Program-made: the position numbers and the translations under genes
Assembly (NCBI GenBank): GCA_019925105.1
Contig: JAHGAU010000001.1
Coordinates: 2,790,001-2,854,000 of the forward strand
Source: Niebla homalea
Lineage: Eukaryota; Ascomycota; Lecanoromycetes; Lecanorales; Ramalinaceae
Length of the DNA stretch: 64,000 nt
Direction of reading: 5' to 3'
Shown here: positions 22,706 through 32,971 of the stretch, one piece after another
Numbering within the stretch: position 1 is the first letter of the stretch
Layout: each line of letters opens with the position of its first letter
The notes under the pieces: model-generated
Databases searched by the model: none
What the model was told of the DNA's origin: nothing
What the model saw: the letters and a program-made list of their open reading frames with translations, nothing else

Positions 22706-25483
22706 TCACCGCCGTCTTGCATCCCCGTTGATGTTCGCGGAAATCGATTTGGAGATGCCCGGGCTAAGGTGGCCGCTTTGAAACAGCTTCTGCACGCTTG
22801 ACCTTTCTTTGGCGCTTTTGTGATAGGCGAACAGCTTCGGATATGTATCCTTTGGAATCACAAGTCCATTTAGTATACTGTTGAACACGGGCCAGAGGGC
22901 ACAGTCTATGATACTCCAGAAATCTCCCGCAATGAATGGATACTCGGACTTCCGCAGCTCATCCTCCCACCCCTTCAAATTCTCCAGCAGTTCTTCGCGC
23001 AAGCTGACTACAGGCGTGGGAGGGCGTTTGTTCTCGATGTTGTACCTTGCAGTGGGAGAGAAGCTGTGGCCATCTTCGAGGTTTTTGCAGAGTTCGTACC
23101 AGATGTAGAGGAGTTCGTTGGCTTGGGCGATGCAGCTGTAGAGTTGAGCGTTTGTGTATTTGTGGGATTCCGCGGATGAGGATTGATGGTGCTTTTCGAG
23201 GTGGATCAGGATTCGTAAGTCGCCTTCAATGGGAGTGGTGGATGTGCGCATGCCGCTGAGAATGGGACTGTAGGTGTTGGTAAGGCCGTGGACGAAAGGC
23301 TTTTCGACCCTCTCTTTCCGTTGGGAGGTGGCTTGATCGACGACTTCGTAATGGATCGACAATTCTTCGAGCAGTAGTTGAACGCGGAAGTTGGCGACGG
23401 AATCTGAGCTGAGGACGAGCTTTGCTGAGCCTTGGGAGGTAGTAAGATTTAAGACATCGAATCCGCGGCCGTAGTCTGCATCCCAATCGAAATTGGCTTG
23501 ATGATTCTCCCTGCTAAATGCGGTTACCATGGTCTCCATCTGGGATGGATCATTGACAATCCTGCCAGCCTTTGCACTGGACTTGTTGCGGGCGCCTATG
23601 CCCCAGATGGTCTGCGCATCTTCGTTCATGAAAGTGCCGATTTGTCGGAACGTGATTGAGATTCGTTCTCCATCATAAGCTTTCTCCTGGTCAGTCTTCT
23701 CCTGGAATGGCCTCTTGTCCGCACGGATCCCGTGAAGCCACTCTCGATTTGTGTGTGGTCCAAGAATGAAGATTGAATTGTCAGGCATTGAGATCTTTTG
23801 AGAATTCCTGGTGGACGGGCTGTCGATGCGCATTGGGCTCTCGCATCCATTCTGAGTGATGTTCGATTTCTTGGTCCGGAGCGTCATGACCCGTTCTGCT
23901 CCCAGGCTTACATTGACAATACTGGAGCCAGGTACGATATCGAGCGTCTTGTCGGAATGTTCCGAGATGTTGTCTTCTCCTCCCCGGTAGAATTGTACCA
24001 GTGCATGGTTGAAGGGCTGATCCAAGAGTACTTCGACTTCGCGCTTGATCTTCCATACCATTGGTGTGAAGGACAATAATGGTGGCGACTCATCCGCTGG
24101 ATGTCGATAGATGGGTATCTCTCCGGCTTCACCGATCTCTCCTTGAACCGCAACCAAGCGAGGGACGTGGCCACCACGATGACCCATTGTCCTCCACTCG
24201 ACCTCTTTTTTGACCTGGTCAAATGTTTGTTTGACATTCTCGGTAAGAAAGTCGAGGACAATTCTGGAATCACCACTACCTATCATGTCGGCTGGTCCGA
24301 GCCTTCTACCCTTGGACTTTGTGTAGACTGATCGATTGTTTGCAGCCGATCGAGGAAGTGTATCGGCCACAGCTTTGACGGGTGAAGTAGGGGACGAAAT
24401 GCTGGGGGTTGCGGAATCCCATTGATTTTTCATCAGAGGGTTGCGACTTCCATCTACAGCATCTTCTATCCTTGTAGCATTATTTTGGGCAAAGAGAGCG
24501 GCCTGGGCCTCTTTGGCCTCAGCAGTGAGAGACAATTCCTGCAACGTGATACCGGGCGTTTCGGCATCGGGTATGTCTCGGCCACCAGAATTCTCGATCA
24601 GCTCATCACTCGAAATGGGTGGTACGCCCATGATTTCCTGCATTTCCTGCAGAGCTCGCTCGTGCTTGGCTTCACTTCTCCAGCCAAGACAGTCCTCGAC
24701 CAACGTAGTAGTCAAACCATGTTGCACTGCATCCGCAGCTGTAGAATATATGCTTGCATTGGTCAAGCTCCCGGAAAGATAGACCTCGGTGATGAGCTGC
24801 ATGCGTAGGGACGTTAGAAGTGAGGTCTGGTCAAAGGCGGAATAAAAATGCTTGGTGACAACCATGTCATTGGGATCCATCAAGTCGACAAGCTCATCGC
24901 AGACTTCAGCACCTTTGGTCCCTGCAATGAAGAACCGGCTCTGCTGCCCTTTTCTCGGCTTTACCAGACGTTGCTCCAGACTATCATCATCGCCGTCGAG
25001 AGTCTGCAAATTCATGGAGCGTGTTCCGGATCTCGTGTCCGCAGAGGCGCGAGTCATGATCTGTTTGATGCGACTGGAAGGATCATATGTGGGCAGAGGG
25101 CCAGTACCTGCAGGATCGATGCGTGCGAGCTGTGACCTTCTAAGATCATCGTCCTTGGTGTCGTCCTTCAGGTGGGCTTCCTCTTCGTTTCGAGTCTTAC
25201 GGTTGGCTTCGGCTTGCATGGTCGATTCCTTCTCCACCTTTTCGGCGTCTGGAGAGTGTGTTGTAGGCAAGACACCCATCTCGGTCCGGACCCATATGAT
25301 GTCTCCTACCCTTCGAAAGTAGGGAATCAATTCTCTCAACGGCTTGACAAAATTGACGTTGTGGGTGACGTAGAAGTCATCTAGATGGTACAAGGCATCG
25401 TTCTGACAGTTGATGACGAGCAAGGCCTTCTTGGTCTCGAACTGGGGCACATCGTGGTTGAGCTGATTCAACGCGGCAAACAT
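22706..25483 (-). CDS. Isochorismatase-like / AlkB-like 2OG dioxygenase / GST-like fusion protein
   Basis: A single exon of 925 aa. Residues about 15-290 form a cysteine-hydrolase/isochorismatase fold (ALLVINCQND with its Asp; FFIAGTKGAEVCDEL; VYLSGSLTNASIYSTAADA). At the usual nucleophile position the Cys is replaced by Ser (TNAS instead of T-x-x-C). Residues about 420-650 form an AlkB-type Fe(II)/2-oxoglutarate dioxygenase: HSD (HxD) in ISEHSDKTLDIV, VSLGAERVMTLR, distal His in REWLHGI, and the 2OG-binding Arg in ERISITFRQIG. Residues about 690-900 resemble a GST-type fold (KLVLSSDSVANFRVQLLLEEL; YPFIAGDFWSIIDCALWPVF). The iron ligands are complete, so dealkylation or hydroxylation of nucleic acid (ALKBH2/3-like) is plausible; the first domain may be non-hydrolytic. 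The open frame has no break, arguing for a genuine fusion. Confidence 0.85.
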   Translation of the reverse strand: MFAALNQLNHDVPQFETKKALLVINCQNDALYHLDDFYVTHNVNFVKPLRELIPYFRRVGDIIWVRTEMGVLPTTHSPDAEKVEKESTMQAEANRKTRNEEEAHLKDDTKDDDLRRSQLARIDPAGTGPLPTYDPSSRIKQIMTRASADTRSGTRSMNLQTLDGDDDSLEQRLVKPRKGQQSRFFIAGTKGAEVCDELVDLMDPNDMVVTKHFYSAFDQTSLLTSLRMQLITEVYLSGSLTNASIYSTAADAVQHGLTTTLVEDCLGWRSEAKHERALQEMQEIMGVPPISSDELIENSGGRDIPDAETPGITLQELSLTAEAKEAQAALFAQNNATRIEDAVDGSRNPLMKNQWDSATPSISSPTSPVKAVADTLPRSAANNRSVYTKSKGRRLGPADMIGSGDSRIVLDFLTENVKQTFDQVKKEVEWRTMGHRGGHVPRLVAVQGEIGEAGEIPIYRHPADESPPLLSFTPMVWKIKREVEVLLDQPFNHALVQFYRGGEDNISEHSDKTLDIVPGSSIVNVSLGAERVMTLRTKKSNITQNGCESPMRIDSPSTRNSQKISMPDNSIFILGPHTNREWLHGIRADKRPFQEKTDQEKAYDGERISITFRQIGTFMNEDAQTIWGIGARNKSSAKAGRIVNDPSQMETMVTAFSRENHQANFDWDADYGRGFDVLNLTTSQGSAKLVLSSDSVANFRVQLLLEELSIHYEVVDQATSQRKERVEKPFVHGLTNTYSPILSGMRTSTTPIEGDLRILIHLEKHHQSSSAESHKYTNAQLYSCIAQANELLYIWYELCKNLEDGHSFSPTARYNIENKRPPTPVVSLREELLENLKGWEDELRKSEYPFIAGDFWSIIDCALWPVFNSILNGLVIPKDTYPKLFAYHKSAKERSSVQKLFQSGHLSPGISKSISANINGDARRR

Positions 25484-27211
25484 GGCTACTGGCGAGGTGA
25501 AGGGCTGGGAGACTGCCTGTCAATGTCTGCTTCTAAAGTCATCAGAAAGAGCGTGCAAGAAGGACGACTATCCATCAGTCGTGGTCTTCACAATGCGCTA
25601 TGATCTACTTTGGACATGTTCGGAAGATTGAACAAGTAATAGGATATTGAGTTTTGGTCAGAAGACAAGTACCGGCAAGGCAAGAGGCTTTTGAGTCGCT
25701 ACCAGAGTCGTGGAACGTTGCCTGCCTTGAATTTACCTTGGTATTGGATATGCCAGAGGATGGAAAAAAGCCGACGATATAACCGGATTCCGTTTTTGGG
25801 CTCACCGCTTTGACTGCGGCATTTCATGCATTTGGTGGAAGCCACGATGCGGGCTTCGTATCTCCATCATTTCCTGATGATGGATCAACAATGAATTACC
25901 CACTCGAATGGAAGGAGATGGTCAAAGAGGTAGTAATAAATTCGAATTCCGAAATAATCACCAAAGGGCTAGAACTTCCATCTGATGCTGACTTGGCGGG
26001 CACCAGCTGGGGTAGATCCACTGGATCGTGTCTGCAAAGTAGGTTTTAGTAGGTTTTAGTAGGCTTTAACGTAACGTCGCGACGCGATTAGATTAGCCAG
26101 ATGTTAATTGCTCTAGAGGCGGGGGTTCAAGACTTCAAGGTCCGTACGAAGTACAAACTACACAGTAGTACAGGGAGGGCGAGGGAAGATGCCGAGAGGA
26201 ACGGGGAAGAGGGAAAGAGTCCTTTACTAAACAAGCCATAGAGCCATCGAGGATCAGTACTACTCAGTAGTAACAGACGGCCTCCCTGCACCATGCAAGC
26301 AGAATGCGATATTACGGAAATGGCGTCTACTACTACCATTACAAGTGCGAGCTTCGCCTGGGTGGCCGCATGAACACTTCAGTCATGTGCTTTTGAATCC
26401 GCCAGTAGAATGATAGTCTGATAAACCTGGTCTGCTCTGGAAAGATCATCCCGGCGGCTAAAGAGACAATCTCAACAATGGCCATATAATCGACCGACTC
26501 CACTCCATCCGCTACAGTCTACCGATTCGACACGACTGACGACTGAAGAGCCCGATCAAATGGCCTTCGACCTTCGACCTTTCCACATGAAAAGCTCTGA
26601 CGTCATCAGCCAGCACATGCTTCCTGGCCGCAACCATATCGGTGATTTGGTGATTTGGTATAGGCTCAATGTTCATGCCTTCGCCTATGCAGCGCTATCA
26701 CATGCATAAGCGTCGGTCATTTTCCTACGTACCGTTCGTTCTCTTGATCTTCTTCCAAGCTATCGACCTTCTTCTTGCGACTCGGCAGATCAGACCAGCA
26801 TCTTCCCCCCCCTCAATCTGCCCTACGCAGCTCACCTGTCAAAACAACCTCCCAGTCTCCCAGAAGCTGCTCTTTTCCCTTGGTCGCATGAAACCTTGTC
26901 TGCATCTCGCAAAATCCAACGCGCGTCATCTCGCAAGGAAACCCTCGTCAAGGGAATGATATGCAGCGTGATGGCATTCGGCTATTCTTCTTCACGGGAT
27001 TCGCCAGTCGCCATACGGATGTAAGCCTGCCGCTGTCACACTCCTCTCTGCATGCATTGAGCACCCTCCCAAGCGCCCCTATTCGCGATCAAGACGCACC
27101 ATGAAATATTCCATTTACCCTTTGCATCTTTTCTGGGGCACATTTGTGCGTTTTCATCGCTCGGCTCTCGCCATACCATATTGCTGACCTTTATCTCTGA
27201 TGTCATCCGCT
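25484..27211. other. Intergenic, about 1.7 kb
   Basis: Lies 5' of the fusion gene (minus) and 3' of the SRAP gene (minus). Contains three tandem copies of 'taggttttag/taggcttta' at about 26041-26068. No open frame with protein-like character is supported; a 79-codon frame at 25810-26049 has no recognisable motif. Confidence 0.5.
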
Positions 27212-28591
27212 TCATCGCTTAAGGAAGTCCGTGATCTTTTGACTGCCACCTGACTTCATGGGGCTTCCCTTGTTGGTCATGTTACTCGTGGCGCTTCTCG
27301 TCTTCTTGCTTGGCCTTATGCCTGCCGGAGATTTCTCCGACGATGTTGGCGCCTCCATCTTGAGGGTTTTAGAAGCGGGACCCTCATCATCACTATGGTC
27401 GTGACTGAATTTGGTGTCATCTGGTTCGTGCTCTCGCTTGACGCCTTGGCTTTTTGCCGCCGGCGATCCTGCAGGGACTGGCAAGGGTGCGTTGTCTTCT
27501 GTGCGACTGTTGAAATCAATAGTCTCTCTCTTCTCGCTGGCGTCATAGTCCATCTCTGGAGCCTCCGTCTTCTCCGTCTTCTCCGTCTTCTTTGTGAGTT
27601 GGCCTGCCTGTTTAGGCTCCTGTTTTGGCTGTTCACCGCCCTTCGCATTCTTCCTGGCATTGCCGAAGAAGTTGGCGATATTATGCTTATTCTCTGAGCT
27701 AGCCACAGGTACAATGAAGTTCGGAGAATTATTCCCTACTTTCCCCACCTCCTGAGCAACAGGATAGCATTCCAATCCGCCTTGGAATGGCTTCAATAGG
27801 TCCTGCAACTCTTTGGACCATTCCGATCTGCCTGGATCCAGCCATGTCCGGATCTCCTCTGATCCATTGTCCAAAATCACAGGCATCCGATCATGCAAAA
27901 AGCTCAATTGCTTGTTGCTGTCTGTCGTGATGATGGTATACGTGTAGTGCTTTTCTTCCTCGCCTTCATACTTGACGCAATCCCACAGTCCAGCAAAGCA
28001 CATCAACTGGCCATCCTTGCGCTTCGTAAAATGAGGGACCTTCTCCTTGCCGCCATTCTTCTTCAGCCATTCGTAGAAGCCCTGGGCAACGACTATGCAT
28101 CGCTTCCGTTGCTTCATTGTGTTCCACATGCCACCTTTTGCAGCCAGGGAGTCGTCGCGAGCGTTCATGGTACGCAGGACGCTGCCGTAGTCGGGGGAGC
28201 GTTTCGTCCAGAAAGGGACCAGACCCCATTTCATTGATTGTAACTTGTAGCGCGTCTCACCAGGAACGCCGGAAGGTTGGGATGCTGGAGCTGGCTTTTC
28301 CCCAGTTTGTTGCTCTGTGGCATCGCCATTGTCATTGGGTGGCTGGCTGTCATGTGGAGAGCCTCCAGAACCCCAATCAGGAACGTCGGCTCTGTAGACA
28401 AGACCGTGATTTCCAGGCGCAAAGTTGTACGTCTGGCGGACATCGTCATCGCCCGGGGCTTCTTCAACTGGCATGTCATGTTGCTGAAACTGATGACGGA
28501 CGAACGAGGCTCTCTGCGACATGATTAGTATAGATGATGAATTGATTGTGCAGATCATACTTACGATACCTAGAGCATATCTCCCACACAT
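27212..28591 (-). CDS. SRAP/HMCES-type abasic-site shield protein
   Basis: Exon 1 is only 28591-28565 (MCGRYALGI), the intron 28564-28514 is 51 nt with GTAAGT, a CTAATC branch site and GCAG, and exon 2 is 28513-27212; 442 aa. The intron has no in-frame stop and its length is a multiple of three, so an unspliced reading would add 17 spurious residues. Start at 28591 puts the catalytic Cys at position 2, exposed after Met removal, as required in SRAP proteins for the thiazolidine link to abasic DNA. Other family residues are present: NFAPGN, MKWGLVPFW, NARDDS, GFYEW (Glu) and LHDRMPVIL (His). The C-terminal third is disordered, Lys-rich, and ends SQKITDFLKR, a degenerate PCNA-interacting (PIP-like) motif. 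Role: replication-coupled protection of abasic sites in single-stranded DNA. Confidence 0.93.
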   Translation of the reverse strand: MCGRYALGIVSMICTINSSSILIMSQRASFVRHQFQQHDMPVEEAPGDDDVRQTYNFAPGNHGLVYRADVPDWGSGGSPHDSQPPNDNGDATEQQTGEKPAPASQPSGVPGETRYKLQSMKWGLVPFWTKRSPDYGSVLRTMNARDDSLAAKGGMWNTMKQRKRCIVVAQGFYEWLKKNGGKEKVPHFTKRKDGQLMCFAGLWDCVKYEGEEEKHYTYTIITTDSNKQLSFLHDRMPVILDNGSEEIRTWLDPGRSEWSKELQDLLKPFQGGLECYPVAQEVGKVGNNSPNFIVPVASSENKHNIANFFGNARKNAKGGEQPKQEPKQAGQLTKKTEKTEKTEAPEMDYDASEKRETIDFNSRTEDNAPLPVPAGSPAAKSQGVKREHEPDDTKFSHDHSDDEGPASKTLKMEAPTSSEKSPAGIRPSKKTRSATSNMTNKGSPMKSGGSQKITDFLKR

Positions 28592-28824
28592 GATCAAGGC
28601 TCGTTTGCATTCATGGCAACAACAATGTGAGCCGGGATCGCATACGGAATAGATTGAGCATGAATGGAGCAGGAGCAGGTCGCGTCAAAATTTCGACGTC
28701 ACAGAATTCCAAAAATCCAGACTGCGTCATCGACGAGCGCAAAACCATTTACCATTTTTCTTCAAAAAGAGATGGACAAACCCTCCCGTTGATTGGAACT
28801 CAAAGCGCCTCCAAGCTGATCACT
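28592..28824. promoter_or_regulatory. Divergent promoter, SRAP and MGR3-like genes
   Basis: Only 233 bp separate the two start codons, so both genes must share regulatory sequence. No clear TATA box; an in-frame upstream ATG for the plus gene exists at 28660 but its predicted leader is not protein-like. Confidence 0.6.
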
Positions 28825-30335
28825 ATGGCTCCACTGAGATCCTTCAATTCGTTACCTGCGCCCTGCCAATATTCCCTCCGCATTCACGCCTTTCGGACTT
28901 CCCAACAATCTCATCAACATTATCACGCTATAAAATTCAATCAAATTCGCAATTTCTCCTACATCATCCAGCACCGACATCCCACTCCCCGCCATGCCTT
29001 CCTTTCAAAAGCTCGCAATCGTTTTCCCCTTCACCCGCACCGCCGCACCATCACCACCCGCGCCGCCGCCGCAAACCTCTTCCGCCGCAACCCTTTCAGC
29101 ATGACCCTCGTCAGCGCCTTCCTCCTCATCACGTCCTCAATGCTAATATACGTTAACTACTACTACCGCACCCACATTCTCCTCCCCTACCATCCTTACC
29201 CCGAAACTGTCTCCCAATCCCTCCGTAAGGCCGTTTACTACACCAACGTCGAGCCCGATCCCAAATCTGCCCTGAAGTATTATAAGCAAGCTTTGGAGAG
29301 GGCGGCGGCGTGCGGGATGGATCCGTTTGAGGACGCGGTTGTGGGGATTAGGATCCAGGTTGCAAGTATGCTGGAGCAGGCCGGGAAGAGGGAAGCGGCT
29401 GCCAGGGTGATGGAGGTGATCAGGGATGAGTGCTTGAAAGCTGCGGAGAATGCGGAGAAGGGGGAGGGCTTGAGGGGCGGGGTGGTTTTGATGGATTCGC
29501 CGCTAGGACACAGAGCCATCAAGGGGCCTGTTGGTGAGGTGGAGGGAGATGAAGGGGAAGAGCAAGAGACGGCGGCGGGACGGAGGAGGAGGTTGTTAGA
29601 GTGTGCGGTCAAAGCGGGGGTGAAATTGGGGGCCCTGTATTCACACGAGGATATTCATGATCCGGCCATGGCGGAGGAGCGACTCGTCTGGGCGGTGACC
29701 ACCCTTCTCAAAGAACGGCAGCGGCGAGAGACTCAAGGGCTTAAGGAGGGAGAAGGGGAATGGTTCGCCAGTGGGGAGGAGATTGGCGGTGCTCTGGAAG
29801 GTATATTCTCCCCTTATCTCCTCTCTCTTCTATCCGCCCTTTCAAACCACAATAGCACTGACGATCCCTCCCAGCCCTCGCTTCACATTACTTCTACAAC
29901 AATCTCAACTACCTCGCCGTCCCCCTCTACCTCCAAGCCCTCACCTTCCTGCCCTCAAAATCCTGCCATGCCGTCACCCTGATGAACAATCTCGCCGTCT
30001 CCCTCTCCCTCCAGAACCCGCCCTCGGCTCCCAATTCCCCACCGGCGGCACCCTCAACCTACCTCACCGACGCGCAAACGTGGGCCCAAAAAGCCCTGGC
30101 TCTCGCTAATTCGATCGAGCCTCCAGAGCGGGATGAGGAATGTGATCAGGGCTGCTGTGCCGCGATGATCGGTCTAGGGGAGTTCTACCAAATGGCGGGG
30201 AATAGGGAGGAGGCCAAGCGGTGGTGGAGGGAGGGGGTTCCTGTTTGCAGGGCTATTGGAGGGGAGATCGGAGAGGAGGGGGTGAGGAACGGGGAGCGCG
30301 GGTTGAAGCAGTTGGAACAAGGGGTTGTCAAGTAG
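28825..30335 (+). CDS. MGR3-like mitochondrial TPR protein
   Basis: Exon 1 is 28825-29800, the intron 29801-29874, exon 2 29875-30335; 478 aa. The ATG at 28825 (cactATGg) starts an Arg/His/Ser-rich, acid-poor N-terminus consistent with a mitochondrial targeting sequence, followed by one membrane helix (MTLVSAFLLITSSMLIYV) near residue 95-110. TPR-type helices follow: DPKSALKYYKQALERAAACGMDP, GIRIQVASMLEQAGKREAAARVM, and after the intron NYLAVPLYLQALTFLPS, HAVTLMNNLAVSL and GLGEFYQMAGNREEAKRWW. This layout matches fungal Mgr3-type adaptors of the inner-membrane i-AAA protease Yme1. Family assignment is from recognition of the YYKQALE..GMDP and TPR signature, not from a search. Confidence 0.7.
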
Positions 30336-30536
30336 ACGGGACTGTATGAGTAGGTCTTATTCGGTGGACGGGGCGGATGCGCGTGGGCTGTATCCATTTT
30401 TGGGTACCTACTTCGCTTTCTCTTCATTTCACATCGCTGAGTTATATGGCATACATATCGCCACTGCAATCCAATGCGTCAGACCACCACTTCCTGACAA
30501 TCGCCTTCTCTAACCCCCCTTTTCTATCCTTCAAAT

Positions 30537-31531
30537 TCACAACCTTTCAAACCTCGCCTTCCTCCTCTCCATCCCCGCCGTCATCGCCTCCTTGACATCC
30601 CTCGTCTGCAACATCCCCGCATTCCACACGGCCGTATACCGCAAACCCTCCTCCACCCCCCGATCCCACCCCCAATCCAACAACTCCTTCGTCCCCTGCA
30701 CCGCCACAGGACTCTTCCCCACCACCCCCTCGCCCACTCCATCGCCATCCCTACCACCGCAACCTTCTGCTGTTCCGCCCCCCCTTCCCCTCCCCCGCCG
30801 GCGATCTTCGAGACCAGACCCTGCTGGCTCGCTTCCTCGGCACCGAACACCCGCGCCGACAGACACACATCCTTCACCCAGCTGGCACTGCGCACGCACT
30901 TGGGCAGGCGGGTCAACGTGCCGATGTCCGCGGCGAGCCCGATGTCGATCTCCTTGACGCAGAAGGTGGCCCCCCCGCTGCAGAACCGGACGTCGCACGC
31001 GGTGATGAGATCGACGCCCAGGCCCCAGCAGAGGCCGTGGATCGCGGCCACGACCGGTTTCGCGCACTTGGCGATGGCGGTGATGGCGGTTTGGAAGGCG
31101 CTGATGTGGCGGAGCAGGAGGGAAGACTTGCGGGCTGGGTCGAGCGACGAGGTGGATGAGGAGGAGGAGGAGGAGGGAGGTGAGTCCGGGCTGGCGATCG
31201 CGAAGGCGGAGTCTGGGGATGATGCGGCGGCGACGTCGAGGCCAGATGTGAAAGCCCGGGGCCCGGCGCCGGAGAGGATTATGCAGCGGATGGAGGGGTC
31301 GGTGGAGAGGTGGGAGAAGAGTGGGGGAGGGATGACCACATGGGCGGGATGAAGGCGTTGAGTTTGGTGGGGCGGTGGATTTCGACGTCTGCAACTTGTT
31401 CAGCAAGTGGGAGGAATGGAAATTTTAGGAGAGGGGATGTGGAGAGAGGATCGGGACTTACGAGCTATGTATTCATGGGGGAAGGTAACTTTGAAGTAGG
31501 GGGAGGAGGTGTAGGGGTTTGGAGTCGCCAT
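30537..31531 (-). CDS. Delta3,5-Delta2,4-dienoyl-CoA isomerase-like (enoyl-CoA hydratase family), two apparent 1-bp frameshifts
   Basis: Exon 1 is 31531-31462 (MATPNPYTSSPYFKVTFPHEYIA), the intron 31461-31389 (GTAAGT...GCAG), then exon 2 from 31388 to the stop at 30537. Crotonase-fold signatures: HVEIHRPTKLNAF, LSGAGPRAFTSGLDVAAA (oxyanion hole), AAIHGLCWGLGVDL, VKEIDIGLAADIGTL (Glu and Asp typical of dienoyl-CoA isomerases), SPVAVQGTKELLDW and VEEGLRYTAVWNAGMLQ. The coding frame shifts twice: at the G5 run 31323-31327 (between FIPPMW and LFSHLS) and at the C5 run 30725-30729 (between MEWARG and VVGKSPVA). One extra base in each run restores continuous family-like sequence. Assembly error and true pseudogene are both possible. 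A Ser-rich insertion is present. The C-terminus ERL is not a canonical peroxisomal signal. Confidence 0.75.
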
Positions 31532-32695
31532 GGTTGGGGTAGGAGGCTATGTGTAGAACCAAAGGGATGTGGGATTCATACTACAGGATCATATTCGGAG
31601 GTGACTGGACCAGAATTGGATTGCTTCTGAAAACATTCTTGAAGCTACTCTGTCAAACGTGAGGACGCATGATATCGCATAAAATACCCAGGTGATCTGA
31701 GATATACGGCCAAATAATATAATCTATAGAAGAGCTCACCTACCAACAGGAACAAACCCACCAGCCACACACGCTAAACCGGATTTGGATTGAGGTCAGC
31801 CCTATACCGGTATAAATAATATGAAATCCTAAGTGTAATATGAATATAATGTCAAGGTAGGAACACCACCGGACTCTCCGGTTCATGGAATACTTGCTTA
31901 ATATATAGGTCCTCCAATCCAAATGCGGTGTCTTTAGATGGTAGCAATGGGGGCATATGGGTATCAGGCGTCGCATTTAGTAGGGAGGCCTTGCTCACCT
32001 CCCAGGTTCCCCGTCCGGATCTCGGTGTTCTTGGGCCTGTTCCGGTGGGGGCATGCGGGCATCGGGCATCACTTCAGGTAGGGGGAGGCCTTGCTCACCT
32101 CTCAGGTTCCCCATCCATATTAAGGTGTTTTTGGGCCTGTTGCGGTAGGGGCATAGGGGCATCGGGCGTCGCATAATAGTAAAGGGTTTGGTGAAGGGCT
32201 TGGTAAAGGGCCTGGTGAAGGGCTTCGTAAAGGGCTTGCTGAGGATGACGGTGCAAGTGAGGGTGTAAATGAGGGGCCTTGCTCACCTCTCAGGTTCCCC
32301 ATCCATTTTACGGTGTATTTAGGCCTGTTGCGGTGGGAGCGTGCGGGCATGGCGCGTCACCTCTTGCTAAAGGGCTTGGTGAAGGGGCCGCTGAAGGGCT
32401 TGCTGAGGGTGAGGGTGCAGTAGTTGAGGGGGCAGTAGGTGAGGGTGCAGTAGGTGGAGCAGGTGAGGGTGTCAACAAACAGGCTCAGCCCTACCACGTC
32501 GCAATCGTCGCAAAACGCCCATACAAATCACCCTTATGGTGAGGGAATCACCAACCACCACTCCGTTTTATGTGAGATTTGAGAAATCGATTGGGATTTT
32601 GATACTCTCAAACCTTCAGCCGTGACATCATTGAATAAATGGATGGTGCCGTGGATGCACGTAAGTGTTTTTTATGTTTGAGATTTGGAGATTTT
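31532..32695. other. Intergenic with degenerate tandem repeats, up to the retrotransposon
   Basis: No supported gene. Bases 31,680-31,915 are moderately AT-rich and include a segment (about 31850-31915) resembling 58366-58430. Bases 31,940-32,480 are tandem repeats (separate entry). The last 200 bp lead directly into the LTR element. Confidence 0.55.
31940..32480. repeat. Degenerate minisatellite, units of about 100 bp plus shorter internal repeats
   Basis: The phrase 'ggccttgctcacct(c)tcaggttcccc(a)tcc' followed by 'ggtgt(t)ttgggcctgttgcggt' and 'gggcatcgggcgtcgc' occurs at about 31987, 32087 and 32276. Between copies 2 and 3, and after copy 3, are shorter runs of 'gggcttggtgaa' and 'gtgagggtgcagtagg'. 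Open frames here are artefacts of the repeats. Confidence 0.8.
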
Positions 32696-32971
32696 TGATG
32701 CACGGGGGTATTCCGCGGTTGTCTTGGCAGCCCCTGCATTGGAGACCCTGTCGCATAAAGGCCTACCAGACGGCCTTTTGTTAACGGTATTACAGGTGTA
32801 CCGGTGCATAAGGTGCGGTGAATATACGGTCATCAAACGGCCCTTAGGATGGATATAAATACGGTCGTTATTACGGTATAATTAAATAAGTATAATAGTA
32901 GACTTAATATAAGTATTTTAACTTACTTACCCTTTTTTTATACTTTATATTTATTTACGTATATTATATTA
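32696..32971 (+). repeat. 5' LTR, clean left part and RIP-mutated right part
   Basis: 276 bp from TGATGCAC to TTATATTA. Up to about 32847 it retains G and C where the 3' LTR has A and T. From 32872 onward the relation reverses and this LTR has the mutated bases (for example the final TGCATCA is TATATTA here). Confidence 0.95.

Noticed and set aside
25810..26049. 79-codon ORF 5' of the fusion gene
   Set aside because: No motif, no splice context, followed directly by short tandem repeats.
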